DNA from: an uncultured bacterium
GTDB lineage: Bacteria; Verrucomicrobiota; Lentisphaeria; Victivallales; UBA1829
Direction of reading: 5' to 3'
Assembly: GCA_949292215.1 (NCBI GenBank)
Contig: CASEYW010000128.1
Location: 1-35,755, forward strand
DNA length: 35,755 bases
Both the position numbers and the translations under genes were made by a program. This document shows positions 32,886 to 35,755 of this stretch, piece by piece (positions within the stretch are counted from its first letter, which is position 1; each line of letters begins with the position of its first letter). Below the pieces are notes generated by a model, which had not been told where the DNA came from, ran no database searches, and worked only from the letters and a program-made list of their open reading frames with translations.

Positions 32886-34340
32886 ATGCAGGAGGAGCTC
32901 AATTTTTCAGTCGGAGGAATGGGAAAGAAAACCATCTCTTCGCCGTTTGCGGGAAGCTGGTATCCGGGGAATCCGGAAGAGCTCCGGAAATTCTTCCGCG
33001 AAGTCTCCGCGGAAACGGAACCGGATGAAGAAACCATTGCGCTGATCATGCCTCATGCGGGTTATGTTTACTCGGGAACAGCCGCCGGACTTGCCGCGGC
33101 AAGAGTCAAAGGACTCGCATTTGAACGAGTCATACTGCTGGCACCGTCGCACCGAGCCTACCTGAACGATCAGTTCTGTCTGCCGGATGCGGAAACGTTT
33201 TCCACGCCAATGGGTGATGTGCAGGTTGACACAGACGCCGTGAACGCCCTGCTTCAGAATGAACACTTCCTCCGCGATGACCGGATTCACCGGAACGAAC
33301 ACAGCACTCAGCTGGAAATTCCGTTTCTGCAGTATATGCTCCAGCCGGGATTCCGACTTCTTCCGATCATTGTCGGCATCTGTTCTGAAGAAATTCTGAC
33401 GGGTGCGGCACGTGCACTGAAACCGCTGATTGACAGCAAAACCCTCGTTGTTGCCAGTTCAGACTTCACTCACTATGGAAAAGAGTACGGGTATGTGCCA
33501 TTTGTCCATGATGTCAAAGAGAGCCTGAAGGCGCTTGATCTGGGGGCATTTCATTTTATTGAGCGGAAGTCTCCCGGAGATTTCCGGACCTACCTTGAAA
33601 AAACGGAAGCAACGATCTGCGGTTCATACCCGATCGAACTGCTTCTGCGCCTCCTGCCGGACAATGCCGTATGCAGACTTGAATCCTATTATACCTCCGG
33701 TGAAATCACAGGGGATTTCAGCAGTTCCGTCAGTTACGTCGGAGCCTCGTTTACGGGGAAATGGAACGGAAATGGAGAAAAGCCGGAGGAGTCGGAGGGA
33801 GAACTTACGGAAACCGACAAACGGCTTTTGTTATCGCTGGCACGGACAACGATCGCCCGGAAATTCAATCCGGAGCGTCCATTGCCGGACCTCTCGGAAC
33901 TCTCCCCGGCGGCAAAGAAGAAAATGGGGGCGTTCGTAACGCTGAACATTGACCGGAGACTTCGCGGATGTATCGGAGAAATTCTTCCGATGCGTCCGCT
34001 GGTGAAAGCAGTTGCGGGGCGTGCGCTGGATGCGGCATTCCGCGATCCGCGTTTTTATCCTCTGCGGGAAGAGGAATTCGGGAGAGTCACCATTGAGATT
34101 TCCGCTCTGACGCCGCCGCATCCTGTAAATTCCTGGAAAGACATTGAAATCGGGCGGCACGGCATTTTGCTCCAGAAAGGAAATGCAGGTGCAGTCTTTC
34201 TTCCGCAAGTTGCCCCGGAACAGGGATGGGGACTGGAGGAAACGCTGGTGCATCTCTCCATGAAAGCCGGACTGGATCCGGACGCATGGAAAAACGGAGC
34301 GGAATTCAACGTCTTTGAAGCGGTCGTCTTTCACGAATGA
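32886..34340 (+). CDS. AmmeMemoRadiSam system B-A fusion (MEMO1-AMMECR1)
   Basis: A 484-aa fusion. Residues about 15-290 are a MEMO1-like domain of the extradiol-dioxygenase fold (SPFAGSWYPGNPEELRKFF; IMPHAGYVYSGTAAGLA; VILLAPSHRAYL; NEHSTQLEIPFLQYML; VVASSDFTHYG; SYVGASFTGKW). Residues about 310-482 are an AMMECR1 domain (ARTTIARKFN; GAFVTLNIDRRLRGCIGEILPMRPLVKAVAGRALDAAFRDPRFYPL; VTIEISALTPP; GAVFLPQVAPEQGWGLEETLVHLSMKAGL). These two domains usually accompany a radical SAM protein in a three-part system; none is encoded nearby. The biochemical role of the system is not settled to my knowledge. AAGGAGA lies 9 bases before the ATG at 32886. Confidence 0.93.
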   Translation: MQEELNFSVGGMGKKTISSPFAGSWYPGNPEELRKFFREVSAETEPDEETIALIMPHAGYVYSGTAAGLAAARVKGLAFERVILLAPSHRAYLNDQFCLPDAETFSTPMGDVQVDTDAVNALLQNEHFLRDDRIHRNEHSTQLEIPFLQYMLQPGFRLLPIIVGICSEEILTGAARALKPLIDSKTLVVASSDFTHYGKEYGYVPFVHDVKESLKALDLGAFHFIERKSPGDFRTYLEKTEATICGSYPIELLLRLLPDNAVCRLESYYTSGEITGDFSSSVSYVGASFTGKWNGNGEKPEESEGELTETDKRLLLSLARTTIARKFNPERPLPDLSELSPAAKKKMGAFVTLNIDRRLRGCIGEILPMRPLVKAVAGRALDAAFRDPRFYPLREEEFGRVTIEISALTPPHPVNSWKDIEIGRHGILLQKGNAGAVFLPQVAPEQGWGLEETLVHLSMKAGLDPDAWKNGAEFNVFEAVVFHE

Positions 34341-34394
34341 CTTGCGGGAAACAACGGGCTCCGGAAACTCCATTTGACGGGAAACGGAAAAGAG

Positions 34395-35507
34395 ATGCGG
34401 AAGATTATACACATCGACATGGATGCGTTTTACGCCTCCGTTGAAATCCGCGACAATCCGAGCCTGCGCGGAAAACCTGTCATCGTCGGGGGGATGCCGG
34501 GAACGCGCGGAGTTGTCTGTACGGCATCCTACGAGGCGAGAAAATTCGGAGTGCACTCTGCCATGTCCGCGGACGTTGCCGCGCGGCTGTGTCCGCAGGG
34601 GATCTTTCTCCGTCCGAGACGCGCCGCTTACATGGAGGCATCCGCTCTGATGCACGAGGTCTTTCATGAATATACGGACATCGTTGAACCCCTCTCGCTC
34701 GACGAAGCCTATCTGGACGTTACCGAAAACAAGCAGGGGCTCCCCTATGCAAGCACCATCGCGCGGGAAATCAAACAGAAGATTCTGAAACGAACCGGCG
34801 GATTAACCGCATCGGCAGGAGTTTCCTACAACAAGTTTCTGGCGAAAATCGCATCCGATCTGAAAAAACCGAACGGACTGACCGTCGTCCGCCCGGAGGA
34901 CGCGATTCCACTGCTGGAGAAGCTGCCGATTGAAAAATTCCACGGAGTCGGCAGAGCAACGGCGGAACTCATGCACAAGATGGGCGTAAAAACGGGTGCG
35001 GATCTGATGAAGAAAAGCAAACTGGAACTGGCACTGACCTTCGGAGTCGTCGGCGAATTCTACTACAACATCGTCCGGGGGATCGACGAGAGAGAAGTCT
35101 GTACGGACCGGGAACGGAAATCTCTGGGAACCGAGGAAACCTTTGAAGAAGACCTCGATGATCTCACTTTTCTTGCGGATGTTCTCCGAAGACAATCCGC
35201 AGAAGTCGGAGAGGAGATCCGCAAACGCAACCTGTTTGCCAAAACAGTCACGCTGAAGATCAAATTTCACGATTTCCGCACAATCACCCGCAGCAAATCC
35301 CTGCCGGACTATTTCGATGATGACCGGACCATTGCCGATACCGCTCTGGATCTTCTGAAAAAGACAGAAGCCGGACGCGTCAAACTTCGTCTGCTCGGAG
35401 TCACAGTATCGGGGTTCTACGGAGAGAGAAATTCCGGAGAACTGATCCAAATGGAATTTGAATTCATGAAAAAACTGCCCGTCATGCGGAGCAATGTACA
35501 GTGGTAA
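34395..35507 (+). CDS. dinB: DNA polymerase IV (Y-family translesion polymerase)
   Basis: A 370-aa DinB/Pol IV. Catalytic carboxylates are Asp8 (IIHIDMDAFYASVE) and Asp103/Glu104 (SLDEAYLDVT). SYEARKFGVHSAMSA, TASAGVSYNKFLAKIASDLKKPNGLTVV, FHGVGRATAELMHKMGV (helix-hairpin-helix) and the little-finger domain follow. A QMEFEF stretch from residue 352, close to the C-terminus, could be the beta-clamp-binding motif. It bypasses damaged template bases without proofreading. I use ATG 34395; an upstream TTG at 34374 adds seven unrelated residues. The ribosome binding site is weak (GGAAAAGAG). It follows the MEMO1-AMMECR1 gene by 54 bases and may be co-transcribed. No LexA-type box was recognised. 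Confidence 0.96.
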   Translation: MRKIIHIDMDAFYASVEIRDNPSLRGKPVIVGGMPGTRGVVCTASYEARKFGVHSAMSADVAARLCPQGIFLRPRRAAYMEASALMHEVFHEYTDIVEPLSLDEAYLDVTENKQGLPYASTIAREIKQKILKRTGGLTASAGVSYNKFLAKIASDLKKPNGLTVVRPEDAIPLLEKLPIEKFHGVGRATAELMHKMGVKTGADLMKKSKLELALTFGVVGEFYYNIVRGIDEREVCTDRERKSLGTEETFEEDLDDLTFLADVLRRQSAEVGEEIRKRNLFAKTVTLKIKFHDFRTITRSKSLPDYFDDDRTIADTALDLLKKTEAGRVKLRLLGVTVSGFYGERNSGELIQMEFEFMKKLPVMRSNVQW

Positions 35508-35528
35508 AGTCAAAAAAACCATGACTTT
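35506..35528 (+). terminator. Weak hairpin after dinB
   Basis: AAAGTCA (35506-35512) and TGACTTT (35522-35528) form a perfect 7-bp stem with an A-rich 9-base loop overlapping the dinB stop. The stem is AT-rich and only a pyrimidine tract without a T-run follows, so termination is uncertain. Confidence 0.3.
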
Positions 35529-35541
35529 CCCTCTTCCGACG

Positions 35542-35569
35542 TTGCACTTTCCATTTCAGACGGTATATT
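35542..35569 (+). promoter_or_regulatory. Promoter of the ketoacyl-synthase gene
   Basis: TTGCAC (35542-35547), 16 bases, then TATATT (35564-35569). It starts a leader of about 100 bases before the ATG at 35674. An AAAGGAG ribosome-binding-like site at 35580-35586 is not followed by a standard start codon at usable distance. Confidence 0.5.
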
Positions 35570-35673
35570 ATCCATACATAAAGGAGTAGAGACAATCGTC
35601 CATCTGGTGATTTTGTTTTTCAGCTTGGAATTGCCTGTGGAAAATCGTATCTTCAACTGGGGAAGGATATTTC

Positions 35674-35755
35674 ATGACGGATCGAATCGTTATTTCCGGC
35701 CGCGGCCTGATTACGCCTCTCGGAGAGGGACTGGCTCAAAACATCGAAGCATTGA
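35674..35755 (+). CDS. Beta-ketoacyl-ACP synthase, N-terminal fragment cut by the window edge
   Basis: Twenty-seven codons are visible: MTDRIVISGRGLITPLGEGL, then AQNIEAL. The pattern R(V/I)VI(T/S)GxGxxTPLG is the hallmark of FabF/FabB-type and related thiolase-fold synthases of fatty acid or polyketide synthesis. GGAAGG lies 7 bases before the ATG. The catalytic Cys and the two His lie beyond the window, so the subtype (FabF, FabB, or an aryl-polyene or polyketide KS) cannot be told. Confidence 0.75.
   Translation, partial: MTDRIVISGRGLITPLGEGLAQNIEAL

Noticed and set aside
35588..35755. Open frame after the AAAGGAG site, overlapping the ketoacyl-synthase start in another frame
   Set aside because: It would need an ATC start or a distant GTG and has no recognisable domain, whereas the ATG at 35674 opens a clear RIVISGRGLITPLG motif.
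1..35755. CRISPR array, tRNA, rRNA or insertion sequence
   Set aside because: No regularly spaced repeats, cloverleaf-like sequences, transposase-like protein or terminal inverted repeats with target duplications were seen on reading.

Overview
The window looks like the chromosome of a gut-type Lentisphaerota bacterium (Victivallales / Victivallis-like). This rests on prepilin-type proteins carrying an FT(L/I)(I/V)ELLVV N-terminus and an H-X9-DG-like C-terminus, set beside very large secreted glycosidases with stacked carbohydrate-binding modules. It also rests on many AraC/LacI/IclR regulators attached to sugar genes, AAGGAG-type ribosome binding sites and moderate GC. The taxonomic call is inference; there is no rRNA here. 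No tRNA, CRISPR array, insertion sequence or phage gene was recognised.

Layout. 1-312 has no convincing gene but holds a strong promoter reading out of the left edge. 313-2351 (minus) is an unrecognised two-TM protein translationally coupled to a small pseudopilin-like protein. 2475-7640 (minus) is an operon of a LacI regulator, an H-X9-DG-type pseudopilin and a 1124-aa secreted TPR/CBM/TIM-barrel protein, under a consensus sigma70 promoter with a LacI-type palindrome over the start of the transcript. 7743-10947 has a PocR-type AraC regulator (+), a Na+/H+-antiporter-family permease (-) and a second AraC regulator (-). 11089-16835 is a catabolic island: an unusual glycyl radical enzyme, its activating enzyme, a sodium:solute symporter and a convergent AraC regulator. 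17032-22686 (+) is a second pseudopilin/hydrolase cassette: two tandem pseudopilin paralogues (the first frameshifted), a 1126-aa secreted clan-A-like glycosidase and a small secreted CBM-like protein.

22773-26025 (minus) carries a stand-alone Smr-domain protein, a beta-propeller lactonase and a cytoplasmic alpha-L-rhamnosidase-like protein, divergent from a RhaS-like AraC regulator (26374, +). Then come a LOG-family nucleotide phosphoribohydrolase (+) and a minus-strand operon of iclR, a GH113-like glycosidase and a short mannonate dehydratase. That operon is divergent from a plus-strand run of GH36 alpha-galactosidase, a MEMO1-AMMECR1 fusion, DNA polymerase IV, and the first 27 codons of a beta-ketoacyl-ACP synthase cut by the window edge.

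How it fits together. The region reads as a patchwork of small, locally regulated glycan-use cassettes. Secreted multi-module hydrolases (2475, 18758) would attack polymers outside the cytoplasm. Intracellular enzymes (GH78, GH113, GH36, UxuA, lactonase) would finish oligosaccharides and uronates. The glycyl radical enzyme island probably ferments one small imported compound that cannot be named from sequence. The repeated pairing of a pseudopilin with a giant CBM-bearing hydrolase under one local regulator is the most system-like pattern seen.
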